NCBI GenBank assembly: GCA_964512655.1
Contig: CAZEJT010000001.1
Location: 744,001 to 808,000 of the forward strand
From: VBOC01 sp964512655
Lineage (GTDB): Bacteria > Bacteroidota > Ignavibacteria > UBA10030 > SZUA-254
DNA: 64,000 nt
Reading direction: 5' to 3'
Position numbers and translations under genes: made by a program. The notes under the pieces were generated by a model. The model was not told the origin of the DNA. It saw only the letters and a list, made by a program, of their open reading frames with translations, and did no database searches. Below are positions 1-8,401 of the stretch, piece by piece. Position 1 is the stretch's first letter; the number at the start of each line of letters is the position of its first letter.

Positions 1-696
1 CTCCTGGAGAAATGTCTCCCCTTGATCGTGCGTAAATTTCCTGACCGCGTAGTTTCGCTCCGCGGCGTAGAGTCCCCAGTACCTCAGTTCGACGTCGGAC
101 GTCAGCGCAAGTACCTCCTGATCGCGCCTCGCGAGCGCCGCCTGGAGATCCTGTTCCGCCTTTGAGAGCTCCTTGCGGGCGGATGCGCTGAACCCGCCGA
201 GGAGGGGCTGGCGGAGGCTCAGACTCCCGAACGCCGTGTACTGCGGATTGAGAAATGCGAACGCCGAGTTGGTGTTCAGGCGCACTGTATTGACGGATGC
301 CTGAAGCTTGGTGCCGATCGGGAGAGACCACTGGAGGCCTGTGCTGGCTGTCGTCTGCTGGTTCATCAGTATGGGTGCGCCCGCGAAGAATGAGGAGGTG
401 GGTATCGCATCGTCCTCATAACTCATGTTGAAGAACAATTCCGGATCGAAGATCCCCCGTTCCCGCCGGACGGTGCCGAGGGCCGCATCGTAGGATGCCT
501 CAGCTCTGCGCACAGCCGTCGCGTTTGCGAGACCCTGCCGGATTGCCTCTTCAAGTGTCAGGTGGGTCCCCTCGATTCCTTTTAGAAAGACCTGAAGCGA
601 GCTGTCCGGATTGACGGAGAGGGTTTGCCCCTGCGCAAGTGAAGCCAGTAGCATGATTGCGGCATGCGCCGCCATTGAAATGAGTTTTCCTGCCAT
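1..696 (-). CDS. TolC-family outer membrane efflux protein, N-terminal part
   Basis: The frame is open from an ATG at 696 to the window edge, giving 232 residues with no stop, so the C-terminal half lies outside. A signal peptide is visible (positive start, hydrophobic AAIMLLASLAQG), followed by LTLEEAIRQGLANATAVRRAE, the usual opening helix of the OEP/TolC repeat, and later strand-rich segments such as GSLSLRQPLLGGFSASARKE. The family forms the outer-membrane channel of RND, MFP or ABC efflux and type I secretion systems. A MacB-like ATPase and permease lie about 4.5 kb upstream on the same strand and could be partners, but no membrane-fusion protein is visible here. The gene directly follows a decayed GH57 remnant. 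Confidence 0.8.
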   Translation of the reverse strand, partial: MAGKLISMAAHAAIMLLASLAQGQTLSVNPDSSLQVFLKGIEGTHLTLEEAIRQGLANATAVRRAEASYDAALGTVRRERGIFDPELFFNMSYEDDAIPTSSFFAGAPILMNQQTTASTGLQWSLPIGTKLQASVNTVRLNTNSAFAFLNPQYTAFGSLSLRQPLLGGFSASARKELSKAEQDLQAALARRDQEVLALTSDVELRYWGLYAAERNYAVRKFTHDQGETFLQE

Positions 697-744
697 CGGA
701 GAGAGGAAACAGGTTTGAATCGGGCTTCCCCGGCAATGTACGAA

Positions 745-1157
745 TCCCCTCGCAGACATTCAAGAATCCGGGCGGTTTGGTCGTGGATCAGGAGTCTGAG
801 GTCTTGCTGATCGAACGCCCCGGCCGGCTTGAGGCGGAGATCGATCCACGTGTACCTCCTCCCTCCCCGGGCAACCCGAAACCCACTCTGATCGATGCTG
901 TTGCTCCCGACTTCGACCTACCTTTTCAAGCAGTCGAGATAGCACGTCTGGAGCTGGAGCGGGAGCGATCAGGCAAGGTTGAATGTGCAGCGAATTTCGG
1001 GGAATTCTTCGAGCATCGCAGCCAGTTCGTAAGAGTCCTTCGCGCCGTGAGCGCGCACCCACTGACCCTGCAGCTGATCGCGCTCCGAGTCGAGGTACAT
1101 CGACTGGTGCTGATGCCAGATGAGATTGAGATAGAGGCTTCCGCTCGGATTCGCCAT
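745..1157 (-). pseudogene. Truncated glycoside hydrolase family 57 remnant
   Basis: Translation from the ATG at 1157 begins with the GH57 N-terminal signature: LYLNLIWHQHQSMYLD, then LQGQWVRAHGAKDSYELAAM and EEFPEIRCTFNL. An in-frame TGA at 969-971 and a TAG at 918-920 interrupt it, yet the same frame keeps family-like sequence beyond both stops (LQTCYLDCLKR, then TWIDLRLKPAGAFDQQDLRLL) down to about 750, where it meets the start of the TolC-like gene. Only about the first 135 residues of a normally much longer (roughly 400-700 residue) alpha-glucan-active enzyme survive, without the catalytic regions. I infer a dead gene fragment, probably left by a deletion that joined it to the downstream gene. 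Confidence 0.75.
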
Positions 1158-1221
1158 AGTTCCAGAAACGTGGATTCGCGACGGATTTCAATCCGCGATT
1201 TGAGACGACCTTACGCGACTA

Positions 1222-3300
1222 TCACTGAACCGCAGAAGTGCTGACGCCTCCCGCCATGTTCAGCCTTCTCATCAAGGAGACAAATCGCTGATCGTTGCGA
1301 ATCACATCGAAGGCAGGTTCCACGTTCACGAAAACGAGGGAGCCGTCGCTAATCTCGTATGCTTTTTCAAGCCATTCAAAAACCTTTTCCGTCTCACCAA
1401 GTCCCAAGTACACAATGCTGATCCAGTAGGGGGAGACGTATTCCTCCTGTGCGCGTTCAAGAAGCAAGTCTTTGTAGAGAATCGCCTCATCTCTTCTCCC
1501 TGCCACCGCATAGTAATGGCCAAGCGCGGCCACGGTAACCGGATGTCCCTTTGAAGAGAGCGTCGCCCGCTGGAAAGCATCAAGGGCCTGGCTGTACATT
1601 TTTTTTTGCTCGTATGCCGCACCAAGTGGAAGGTATGCCGCAATAAAGCGGGGATCATATCCAAGCATGCTTTTGAACTTTTCAATCACATCGTCGTATC
1701 GCCTCTCGAAGTAGAGAGTAAGGCCATAATCCGCGCTGATGACGGGCGAATACGGGTCAAGGGTGCGCGCCCTCTCGCGGGCAACTGCCGCCTCGGGGAA
1801 GCGACCCATCGTCGCAAGGTAGATTGCATAGAGGCTGTGCCCCGTAGCGTAATTTGTATTCAACGCTACAGCACGTTTGAATTCCAAATCAGCCCTTTCC
1901 CAATTCCGGTCATAATGCATGAGAGTCATAGCAAACGACGTGTGAGCCTCCGCGAGCATGCTATCGAGGTGCAGAGCCGTCGCCGCCGCGGCTTTCGCCT
2001 TCGGGTATGCCTCCCCTGGGGGAAGCACGTCAAAGTTGCCGAGCAGCGTGTAGGAGTCCGCCAAGCCCGCATAGGCAAGAGCATACGTGGAATCGATGGC
2101 GATCGCGTGGTTGAAGTCGTTGATCCCCTCGCGCAAGGAATCGGGCAACCGCTTGTTCCAGAGGTACCGCCCCTTGAGATAGAGAGAATATGCTTCCAGG
2201 TCACGTGTCGGCTTCTTTTCGATGCGCTCACGTTCATCTGAAGGGAGTTTTGCGCGCAGCGCAGTTGCGATCTTTTTTGCAACATCGCTCTGGATCGAGA
2301 ACACTTGGCTCATAACCGTGTCGTACGTTGCCGTCCAGAGCTGTAGGTCCGTCTCCGCGTCGATCAAGCGTGCGTCGATCCGCAGCTGATTTTCGGCTCT
2401 CCGAACGCTCCCCTCCAGAACCGTGCCGACGTTCAGCTCCGCTCCGATTGTCCGAAGGTTTTTCGCCGTGTTCTTGTACTGCATCATCGATGTCCGTGAA
2501 ATCACTTTCAGGCTGCCGATCTTTGAGAGCTGACCAATAATATCATCCGTAACACCATCGCTGAAGAATTCACTCCCCGTTTCTCCGCTCATGTTCTTAA
2601 AGGGCAAGACAGCTACCGAAAGGCGATCGCGCGAAATGGATCTGGAAGGTTGGACTATATACAATGCAATTCCAACGATGAGGATTGCAGCAGCCAATGC
2701 ATAGAAACGGGCCGGCACTCTTCTTGAAGCGAACATCATTCGCTCGGTCACAGCCGAAGGATGCTTCTCCCACGGCATCACCACCCGGTAAATATGAATA
2801 GGCAAGCGGATGTTCTTTAGCTCTCCTTTCCCGAGACGGAGCAACGGGACCTCGAGCTTATTCTGAATCTGTCGCGCAACGTCTTCGGACAAACAGATCC
2901 CTTCCGCACTCGAAAGCGGCTCGATGCGCGCGGCTATGTTGACACCATCGCCGTGGACATGTGTACCGATAGCGACGACATCCCCCAGGTGAATACCAAT
3001 TCGAAGCTTGATGACGCGCGGCGGGGGCACTCGTGAGTTTCTATCGTGCATCATTTGCTGCACCGCGATGGCGCAGCGGGTGGCTCCTAGAGCGCTCTCA
3101 AATTCTACCATGAAGGCGTCACCGGCTGTCTCTATTTCGTGCCCTCCATACTCAGTAAATACCGATCGAAGGAGCATCCTGTGCTCCTGTAGCAATTCAA
3201 GGGCAAGCTTCTCGTCACGCTGTCCAAGCGCACTGTACCCGACCATGTCGGTAAACATTATGGCGGCGAGCTTGCGGTGTTGTTTTGGCTCTTCGGGCAA
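1222..3300 (-). CDS. Class III adenylate/guanylate cyclase with TolB-like and TPR domains
   Basis: A 692-residue protein starting at a TTG (3300). Residues about 8-175 form a class III nucleotidyl cyclase domain (AAIMFTDMVGYSAL with the first metal-binding Asp, GDAFMVEFESA, RIGIHLGDVVAIGTHVHGDGVNIAARIEPL). A single membrane helix follows near 200-217 (FYALAAAILIVGIALYI). Next comes the domain often seen in such proteins, beginning VAVLPFKNMSGETGSEFFSDGVTDDI, which resembles TolB/FlgO N-terminal folds, and finally a series of TPR units to the C-terminus. It is probably a membrane-anchored cyclase whose C-terminal half scaffolds proteins; which side of the membrane the TPR part faces is not certain. 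Catalytic residues look present, but substrate (ATP or GTP) cannot be assigned. No cNMP effector gene is intact nearby; the only Crp-like gene in the window is broken. Confidence 0.85.
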   Translation of the reverse strand: MPEEPKQHRKLAAIMFTDMVGYSALGQRDEKLALELLQEHRMLLRSVFTEYGGHEIETAGDAFMVEFESALGATRCAIAVQQMMHDRNSRVPPPRVIKLRIGIHLGDVVAIGTHVHGDGVNIAARIEPLSSAEGICLSEDVARQIQNKLEVPLLRLGKGELKNIRLPIHIYRVVMPWEKHPSAVTERMMFASRRVPARFYALAAAILIVGIALYIVQPSRSISRDRLSVAVLPFKNMSGETGSEFFSDGVTDDIIGQLSKIGSLKVISRTSMMQYKNTAKNLRTIGAELNVGTVLEGSVRRAENQLRIDARLIDAETDLQLWTATYDTVMSQVFSIQSDVAKKIATALRAKLPSDERERIEKKPTRDLEAYSLYLKGRYLWNKRLPDSLREGINDFNHAIAIDSTYALAYAGLADSYTLLGNFDVLPPGEAYPKAKAAAATALHLDSMLAEAHTSFAMTLMHYDRNWERADLEFKRAVALNTNYATGHSLYAIYLATMGRFPEAAVARERARTLDPYSPVISADYGLTLYFERRYDDVIEKFKSMLGYDPRFIAAYLPLGAAYEQKKMYSQALDAFQRATLSSKGHPVTVAALGHYYAVAGRRDEAILYKDLLLERAQEEYVSPYWISIVYLGLGETEKVFEWLEKAYEISDGSLVFVNVEPAFDVIRNDQRFVSLMRRLNMAGGVSTSAVQ

Positions 3301-3451
3301 GTTTATCTCAAAACTTCAGGGAAGGACGTAAAGGACCGCGCGCGAGGGCACCCATCGGCAGAAGGTACCCAAAGAGGCATGAAATGTCAACTATGGGCAG
3401 TGTCCTGCTGTTGTCCGATTTGTCATGATTTGAGCTTACCGGGTTCCGCGC

Positions 3452-4672
3452 TCAGAGCCTTTTCTTGATGGTTCTCTTTTCGCTTTGGGTTTTCGCCAGC
3501 GAATAGGCGGTCTTGTAATGCGCCTTCGACCTCTCCCGATCGACGGAACTGTAGAGCTCCCCCAGCAGGACGTAATAGAAGTGGCTGTCCGAAAGTTGTA
3601 GTTTCTCGGCTTCTGCGATCGCCTCGGCAACTCCGCGCGCCTTTGACAGTGCGTACGTCCTGTTCAAAGCGACCATCGGAGAATACTCAATCTGGAGGAG
3701 CCGATTGTAGAGTTGAAGGATGTGCTCCCACTTCTCGGCGCTGTCCTTTTTCTGGGTGTGCCAAAAGGCAATGGCGGCTTCGAGGTGATAGGTTGAAACA
3801 TCATCCGTCTCTGATGACTTGTTGAGGAAGAATATTCCGCGGTCGACGAGCTCTTTATTCCAGAGATGCTCGTCCTGATCGTCGTATAAGATCATCTCGC
3901 CGTTCTCGTTCGTGCGGGCGTCAAAGCGTGATGCGTGAAAACACATGAGGGCAAGGAGGGCGTTGGCGGAGGGCCGGTCGGTGGAATTCTCCTCGACGAG
4001 CATGTAGTTGAGCCGCATCGCCTCCAGACAGAGGTCTTTTCGGAGTGTGATATCCTGACTCGTCGAATAGTATCCCTCGTTGAACAGGAGGTAGAGGGTT
4101 TTCAGGACGGTTGAAAGCCGGTTGTCTATCGCGGACCTCCCGGGGAGCTCTATCCGCACTCCCTCCTTCCGCAATCGTTCCTTCGCTCTGAAGAGGCGTT
4201 TGTTGATCGTCTCCTTATTCGTCAGAAAGGCGTCGGCGATCTCTTCGATTCCGAATCCGCACAGGACGCGGAGCGAGAGAGCGATTTGCGCTTCAGGCGG
4301 GATCACGGGTGTGCAAATGGCAAACATCATCTGGAGCTGGCTGTCGCTGATGTGACTGTCGGTAAGATCGATCTCGTCTTCCCGCTCGCAGGCGTACGGG
4401 TCCGCAATTTCGGAGGCGCGCACCTCCGCAAAGCGAGCTCTGCGGATCGAAACATTTCGCGCCTTGTTCTTTGCGACGGCGTACAGCCACGCCTGGGGGT
4501 TGTCGGGCAATCCTTTGAGCCCCCATGTCTCGGCGGCAGATAGAAACGTATCGCTCGCAATATCCTCTGCGATCTCGATGCGGTCGAATCCGAATCGCTT
4601 AATCAGAACCGAGACTATCTTGCGGTACTCGGTCCGAAACAGGTGGGGGATAAGTTCGTGTTCCTGCGCCAC
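3452..4672 (-). CDS. ECF42-type RNA polymerase sigma factor with C-terminal extension
   Basis: This 406-residue protein starts at GTG 4672, with AGGAG eight bases upstream. Residues 1-190 carry sigma region 2 (YRKIVSVLIKRFGFDRIEIAEDIASDTF, then PQAWLYAVAKNKA) and region 4 (EIADAFLTNKETINKRLFRAKERL). About 200 further residues follow (TLYLLFNEGYYS, LEAAIAFWHT, YNRLLQIEYSPMVALNRTYAL), the DUF6596/TPR-like tail typical of ECF42. ECF42 sigma factors are characteristically paired with YCII/DGPF-domain proteins, and one lies immediately upstream. The family lacks a classical anti-sigma factor, so the C-terminal tail is thought to control activity. Its promoter targets are not evident here. Confidence 0.9.
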   Translation of the reverse strand: MAQEHELIPHLFRTEYRKIVSVLIKRFGFDRIEIAEDIASDTFLSAAETWGLKGLPDNPQAWLYAVAKNKARNVSIRRARFAEVRASEIADPYACEREDEIDLTDSHISDSQLQMMFAICTPVIPPEAQIALSLRVLCGFGIEEIADAFLTNKETINKRLFRAKERLRKEGVRIELPGRSAIDNRLSTVLKTLYLLFNEGYYSTSQDITLRKDLCLEAMRLNYMLVEENSTDRPSANALLALMCFHASRFDARTNENGEMILYDDQDEHLWNKELVDRGIFFLNKSSETDDVSTYHLEAAIAFWHTQKKDSAEKWEHILQLYNRLLQIEYSPMVALNRTYALSKARGVAEAIAEAEKLQLSDSHFYYVLLGELYSSVDRERSKAHYKTAYSLAKTQSEKRTIKKRL

Positions 4673-4683
4673 GGGAATACTCC

Positions 4684-4707
4684 TCCCCCCACGCTTAGGT
4701 GGGGGGA
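4684..4707 (-). promoter_or_regulatory. Hairpin abutting the ECF42 ribosome binding site
   Basis: A perfect 9-bp inverted repeat (TCCCCCCAC / GTGGGGGGA, 6-base loop) sits between the YCII stop codon and the sigma-factor GTG. On the minus-strand mRNA the 3' arm runs directly into the AGGAG Shine-Dalgarno, sharing its first base. No U-tract follows, so it does not look like an intrinsic terminator; translational damping of the sigma gene relative to YCII is an inference. Confidence 0.5.
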
Positions 4708-4720
4708 AGTAGTTGCCGGA

Positions 4721-5074
4721 CTAGTTGCCATCCATCGAGACGATTGGTCTCACTTCAACATTTCCGCCTATCGTGAGCACGGGGCAACCTTTTGAGAGTT
4801 CGGCCGCTTCTTCGATGGTGTCGGCTTTTATCACGATGTAGCCGCCGATGGACTCCTTAACCTCGACGTACGGTCCATTGGTGACGTTTGTATTCGGCTT
4901 GACGACCTTTCCCTCCCGGCCTAGCCGGTTTCCGGGGCTTGAGAGCTTGTTTTGAGCTGCGATGCTACCCATCCAATCCTGCCACTTCTTCAACATAGCC
5001 TGCATCTGCTCCGGGGATGGCTGGGCATCCGTCGAGCCGTGGTCCCTTCTGAATACCAAAAGAAATTCCTTCAT
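4721..5074 (-). CDS. YCII/DGPF-domain protein
   Basis: A 117-residue protein starting MKEFLLVFRRDHG at ATG 5074, preceded by GGAAAGGAAC; an earlier in-frame ATG at 5161 would run into the upstream permease gene and lacks family support. Conserved features of the DGPF subfamily include SPEQMQAMLKKWQDWMG, VTNGPYVEVKESIGGYIVIKA (the DGPF-like turn reads NGPY) and SKGCPVLTIGGNVEVRPI. Such proteins have a ferredoxin-like YCII fold of uncertain biochemistry and are nearly always encoded beside ECF42 sigma factors, as here (48 bases upstream of the sigma gene). The two probably form one transcription unit and one regulatory module. Confidence 0.88.
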   Translation of the reverse strand: MKEFLLVFRRDHGSTDAQPSPEQMQAMLKKWQDWMGSIAAQNKLSSPGNRLGREGKVVKPNTNVTNGPYVEVKESIGGYIVIKADTIEEAAELSKGCPVLTIGGNVEVRPIVSMDGN

Positions 5075-5157
5075 GGCGTGTTCCTTTCCGTATGTGACAT
5101 CTTGTGGTCTGTACCCCGTATGACAAGCGAGGGATGGCAAATTGGACAGGAGACCAT

Positions 5158-6624
5158 TCACTCATTTCGTAGCGCTTCCACCGGATCGATCCTGGCCGCC
5201 CGGGACGCGGGGTACAGTCCGGCAGCGACGGCCACGCCGACTCCCACACAGAGCGCAGTCAGGACGAGCCATGCGGGAAGCGCGAACAGCTCGAACTCCG
5301 GGATACCTTCCTTTCTCATGTACACGTGAGCCACAATGCTCGCGATGCGCGTAATTAGCCACCCTGAACAGATGCCCGCAACCGCTCCGATGAAGCCAAT
5401 GGCGCCCGACTCTACGAGGAAGAGCATCCGGATCACCCCCTCGTCGGCTCCGAGCGACTTGAAAATCCCGATCTCACGCCTCCGTTCGAGGATCGACATG
5501 ACCATCGTATTGACGATGCCGAGGGAGGCGGTGAGGAGGGCTAGGAGGCCCACGGTACCGAGGGCCATGTTGAAGTAAACAAACGACTTCTGGATCTCCT
5601 CGAATGAAGCGGCGAAGCTGAAGGTGCGGTACCCCATCGCCTCTATCGAATCCTTAATGGGGCCATAGAGAACGTGCGGATCGAAATTCAGCGTCACTTG
5701 CGAGAACGACTTTCCGGATTGATCGTTTTGTCCCGGGAAGAGGTTTCCCGAGCTCATCGCCGCAAAGAGGTCGGCAGGGTTCCCGCTTAATCCGCTTGTG
5801 CTGAACATCTCCCCGGTACGGAAGGGGATGATGACCGGCTCCATCCGAACCCTCCCCACCTGATCGGTCTCCATCACGCCGCAGACGGTCAGCGTATCGC
5901 TCACCGTGCGCCGGCCGTTCACAAAACCGTTGACGAACCTTCGCACCGCCTCGTTTGCTTCCGTTTTGATGATCTGCCCCCGGTACCGGGAGTTGAAAAG
6001 CAGCGAATCGAATTCAATCCGTTTCACCCTGTCGAGCACCGTCACACCCCCTTCGACAATGACGTGCGCAAGAGCGCTGTCGATGGTCGACACCTGGACG
6101 GATACAACCACGCGCTTCCCGATGCAGGAATCGGGCGTCTTGATTCCGGCCGACTTCAGCAGCCGGGGCGAGAGAATAACCGTCCGCGAGGAGTCATTTG
6201 CGAATATTCTTCCCGCCTTGATTCTCGAGAACAGCTTTGTCTCGAGCGCGGCCCGCGATAGCGGCTGCGCGCGCGAGTCGAGGAGGGTGTCGCCTATTCT
6301 GATCCTTACACTGAAGACGTCGTAAGGATAGACTAGCAGAACGCCAGGAACTCTCGCGATTTTCTCCAGAGCGTCGGCATCGAGCCGCGGGGAATTGGGC
6401 GCTTCGGCCTCGCCCGGCCTCCGCTGCGGGTAAACCTGCATCGTCGTCAGCAGTCCAAGTTCGTTGAACTGCTTTTCGATATTTTCCCTGGTGCCCGCCC
6501 CGAAAGAGACCATGGAGACGAATGCAGCCATCGCGATGACGATTCCCGCGACGGTGAGCGTCGTCCGGAGCTTCATCCGCCAGAGGTTCGCCGATGAGAT
6601 CGCCACCAGGTCTCGCGCCGTCAG
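5158..6624 (-). CDS. MacB/FtsX-like ABC transporter permease
   Basis: The protein shows the MacB_PCD/FtsX layout. An N-terminal segment LWRMKLRTTLTVAGIVIAMAAF forms helix 1. A large extracytoplasmic domain follows, then FtsX helices near the C-terminus (LGTVGLLALLTASLGIVNTMVM with the RRREIGIFKSLGAD loop, IGFIGAVAGICSGWLI, ALPAWLVLTALCVGVGVAVAAGLYPA) and the usual ending ASRAARIDPVEALRNE. The family-supported N-terminus begins at residue LTARDLVAIS. That codon is CTG (6624-6622), which overlaps the TGA of the ATPase gene as CTGA and lies nine bases after AGGAGG. An in-frame ATG at 6705 would add 27 residues of out-of-frame ATPase sequence, and a GTG at 6606 is the next option. It works with the ATPase gene directly upstream; the cargo is unknown. 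Confidence 0.85.
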   Translation of the reverse strand: MTARDLVAISSANLWRMKLRTTLTVAGIVIAMAAFVSMVSFGAGTRENIEKQFNELGLLTTMQVYPQRRPGEAEAPNSPRLDADALEKIARVPGVLLVYPYDVFSVRIRIGDTLLDSRAQPLSRAALETKLFSRIKAGRIFANDSSRTVILSPRLLKSAGIKTPDSCIGKRVVVSVQVSTIDSALAHVIVEGGVTVLDRVKRIEFDSLLFNSRYRGQIIKTEANEAVRRFVNGFVNGRRTVSDTLTVCGVMETDQVGRVRMEPVIIPFRTGEMFSTSGLSGNPADLFAAMSSGNLFPGQNDQSGKSFSQVTLNFDPHVLYGPIKDSIEAMGYRTFSFAASFEEIQKSFVYFNMALGTVGLLALLTASLGIVNTMVMSILERRREIGIFKSLGADEGVIRMLFLVESGAIGFIGAVAGICSGWLITRIASIVAHVYMRKEGIPEFELFALPAWLVLTALCVGVGVAVAAGLYPASRAARIDPVEALRNE

Positions 6625-7337
6625 ACGGTGATCCCTCCTCCCGATCGGCCGCTCTCGGCGGACGCGATGTGGCCATATTGCATGCGGATCAGCCTGTGGG
6701 AACACTCCGCCGCCATCTCGGTATTGTGCGTCACCATAACGATGGTGAGTCCATTCCGGTTTAATGCTACGAGAAGATCGGCGATCTGCCGGGCGTTTTC
6801 GTAATCCAGGTTCCCCGTAGGCTCGTCGGCAAAGAGAATCTCAGGATTCTTCACGATTGCGCGGGCCACTGCGACCCGCTGCTGCTCGCCGCCGGAGAGA
6901 TCGGCGGGATTGTGCAAGACGCGCTCCGCGAGGCCCAGCCGCTCGAGCACCTCCTGCGCCATGCGTCGCCTCTCTCTCGGCCTTGTGCGGTTGAAGAACA
7001 GGGCCGATTCGACGTTCTGGAGCGCCGTGTAATGGGAGATCAGATTGAAGGATTGAAAAATCATCCCGACCTTGAGGGCCCTGTATTCCGCCATCTTCCT
7101 CCGGCTCAGGCCAGCCAGAGGAACACCGTCAAATTCGACGCTCCCTGAGGTGGGAGTGTCGAGGCCCGCGAGGAGATTCAGCAGGGTCGATTTGCCGGAC
7201 CCGGATGAGCCGACGATTGCCAGAAACTCTCCCCTCGCGATTTCGAGAGAGACCCCCTCGAGAGCCCTGACCTGCTGCGGCCCGCGTTTGTAGACGCGTC
7301 CGAGATTACTTGTGCGCACGCGCGGAGCTTCTGACAT
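6621..7337 (-). CDS. ABC transporter ATP-binding protein (LolD/MacB type)
   Basis: A 238-residue nucleotide-binding domain with Walker A GSSGSGKST (about residue 42), Q-loop IFQSFNLISHYTALQNVE, signature LSGGEQQRVAVARA, Walker B ILFADEPTGNLD and H-loop VTHN. The short D-loop and the sequence around the Q-loop are typical of the MacB/LolD/FtsE group, which drives mechanotransmission through FtsX-type permeases rather than classical import. The downstream permease overlaps its stop codon, so they almost certainly form one complex. The N-terminus (residues 1-15) is unremarkable. Confidence 0.93.
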   Translation of the reverse strand: MSEAPRVRTSNLGRVYKRGPQQVRALEGVSLEIARGEFLAIVGSSGSGKSTLLNLLAGLDTPTSGSVEFDGVPLAGLSRRKMAEYRALKVGMIFQSFNLISHYTALQNVESALFFNRTRPRERRRMAQEVLERLGLAERVLHNPADLSGGEQQRVAVARAIVKNPEILFADEPTGNLDYENARQIADLLVALNRNGLTIVMVTHNTEMAAECSHRLIRMQYGHIASAESGRSGGGITV

Positions 7338-7428
7338 GGTGCGTTCAAAGTAGAGATTTCACGAGCCAGTATCAAACACCTGCCATCTGAAAAAGGAAAA
7401 TCGTATAGTTGACACATGCGGTGACCTC

Positions 7429-7637
7429 ATGAAGAAGCTGAAATTCGAAATGCCGCATTGCGAGGCGAGGCTCGCCACGATCAAAGGAACCCTTACGTGG
7501 GAGGAAATTGCCAACATCGTCGGAACAGCAACCGAAACCGTCATCCGGCTTCTGTCCGAACTCAAAGGGAGGCACATCGTTGCCCTCGAGGGAAAGAGCA
7601 CCACGCCCTCCTTAAGCTGGCGCACGTGTTCGAATAG
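7429..7637 (+). pseudogene. Crp/Fnr-family regulator remnant (C-terminal HTH only)
   Basis: Reading from ATG 7429 gives TLTWEEIANIVGTATETVIRLLSELKGRHIVALEGK, the characteristic Crp-type helix-turn-helix (IANIVGTATETVIRLL). The usual N-terminal cyclic-nucleotide-binding beta-roll is missing: only about 90 bases separate it from the ABC gene. Just after EGKSTT the frame slips: the family-like ending LLKLAHVFE followed by TAG is read in another frame at 7608-7637, while the original frame runs on to 7692 with no homology. A small deletion removing part of the beta-wing explains this. I judge it non-functional; a short expressed HTH peptide cannot be excluded. Confidence 0.6.
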
Positions 7638-7669
7638 AAGCCTCGGACCCCTCTCCTCCCCGCCTCTGA

Positions 7670-8137
7670 TCAGGGCCGGGCGACGCGCGTGAGCTGATTG
7701 GCGACAAGCTGCCAGCGTCCCTTGCGCTCCACCCACACGTGAATACTCCGAAAATTATCGGCTGTCGCCTGACCGCTGTACTGCCCCTTCAGATAGACAT
7801 GGCTCTTTACGACCGCCACATTTCCGTAGATCCGGACGTGGACTTGATCCTCATTCGGGGCGATGGAATCCAACGAGGTCGCTCCCGATTTGAGATTCGC
7901 TATACGTTCAGCCTTCGTCACGAGAGCGCCGTTCGCATTCGTGAAAAGATACTCGTCTCCCCATAATGAATCGAGCGTCTTTGTGTCCTTTCGCAGCATC
8001 GCCGCACGATGAGTAGCGATCGCTTGCATTACTTCTGTGACGGCGACGGAATCACCGATCACCTTCGGTTTCTTGTTCTGTGAAGTCGCAGCAGAAGCAA
8101 AAAGCAGAAGACCGGACAACATCACGACGAGTTTCAT
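7670..8137 (-). CDS. Secreted NTF2-like (DUF4440/SnoaL-type) protein
   Basis: A 155-residue protein beginning MKLVVMLSGLLLFASAATSQ, a clear signal peptide, at ATG 8137 after GAAGGAGG. The body reads AVTEVMQAIATHRAAMLRKDTKTLDSLWGDEYLFTNANG and ends NFRSIHVWVERKGRWQLVANQLTRV, the alpha-helix plus cone-like sheet pattern of DUF4440/NTF2-like proteins. Members often act as small-molecule-binding or accessory domains, and no catalytic function can be assigned. It is a single gene, convergent with the Crp remnant; its stop lies downstream of the remnant's TAG. Confidence 0.75.
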   Translation of the reverse strand: MKLVVMLSGLLLFASAATSQNKKPKVIGDSVAVTEVMQAIATHRAAMLRKDTKTLDSLWGDEYLFTNANGALVTKAERIANLKSGATSLDSIAPNEDQVHVRIYGNVAVVKSHVYLKGQYSGQATADNFRSIHVWVERKGRWQLVANQLTRVARP

Positions 8138-8283
8138 GGGACTGCCTCCTTCCCTACAAATGATGAATGTATGGTTTGGGATATGTGCCGGAGCCGGCAT
8201 TAAGTCCGGGCGGGAAGGTATCGATCGCTGCGAGCGTCATGTTTGCCGCCCACCCGTGGGATGGAAGTCGCAGGTGATAGTAG

Positions 8284-8356
8284 TGGACAGGGCCAGAATC
8301 GAACTGGCGACACACGGCTTTTCAGGCCGTTGCTCTACCGACTGAGCTACCTGTCC
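8284..8356 (-). tRNA. tRNA-Phe (anticodon GAA)
   Basis: The minus strand folds as a cloverleaf: acceptor GGACAGG/CCTGTCC, D-arm GCTCAGTCGGTAGAGC, anticodon stem ACGGC/GCCGT with loop CTGAAAA giving anticodon GAA, and T-arm with GTTCGATTC. The discriminator base is A, and CCA is not encoded. Confidence 0.95.
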
Positions 8357-8401
8357 GGCGTTTTGATGCAGGGGAAGAACGCGGCCGACGAGGAGGAGCC
8401 G

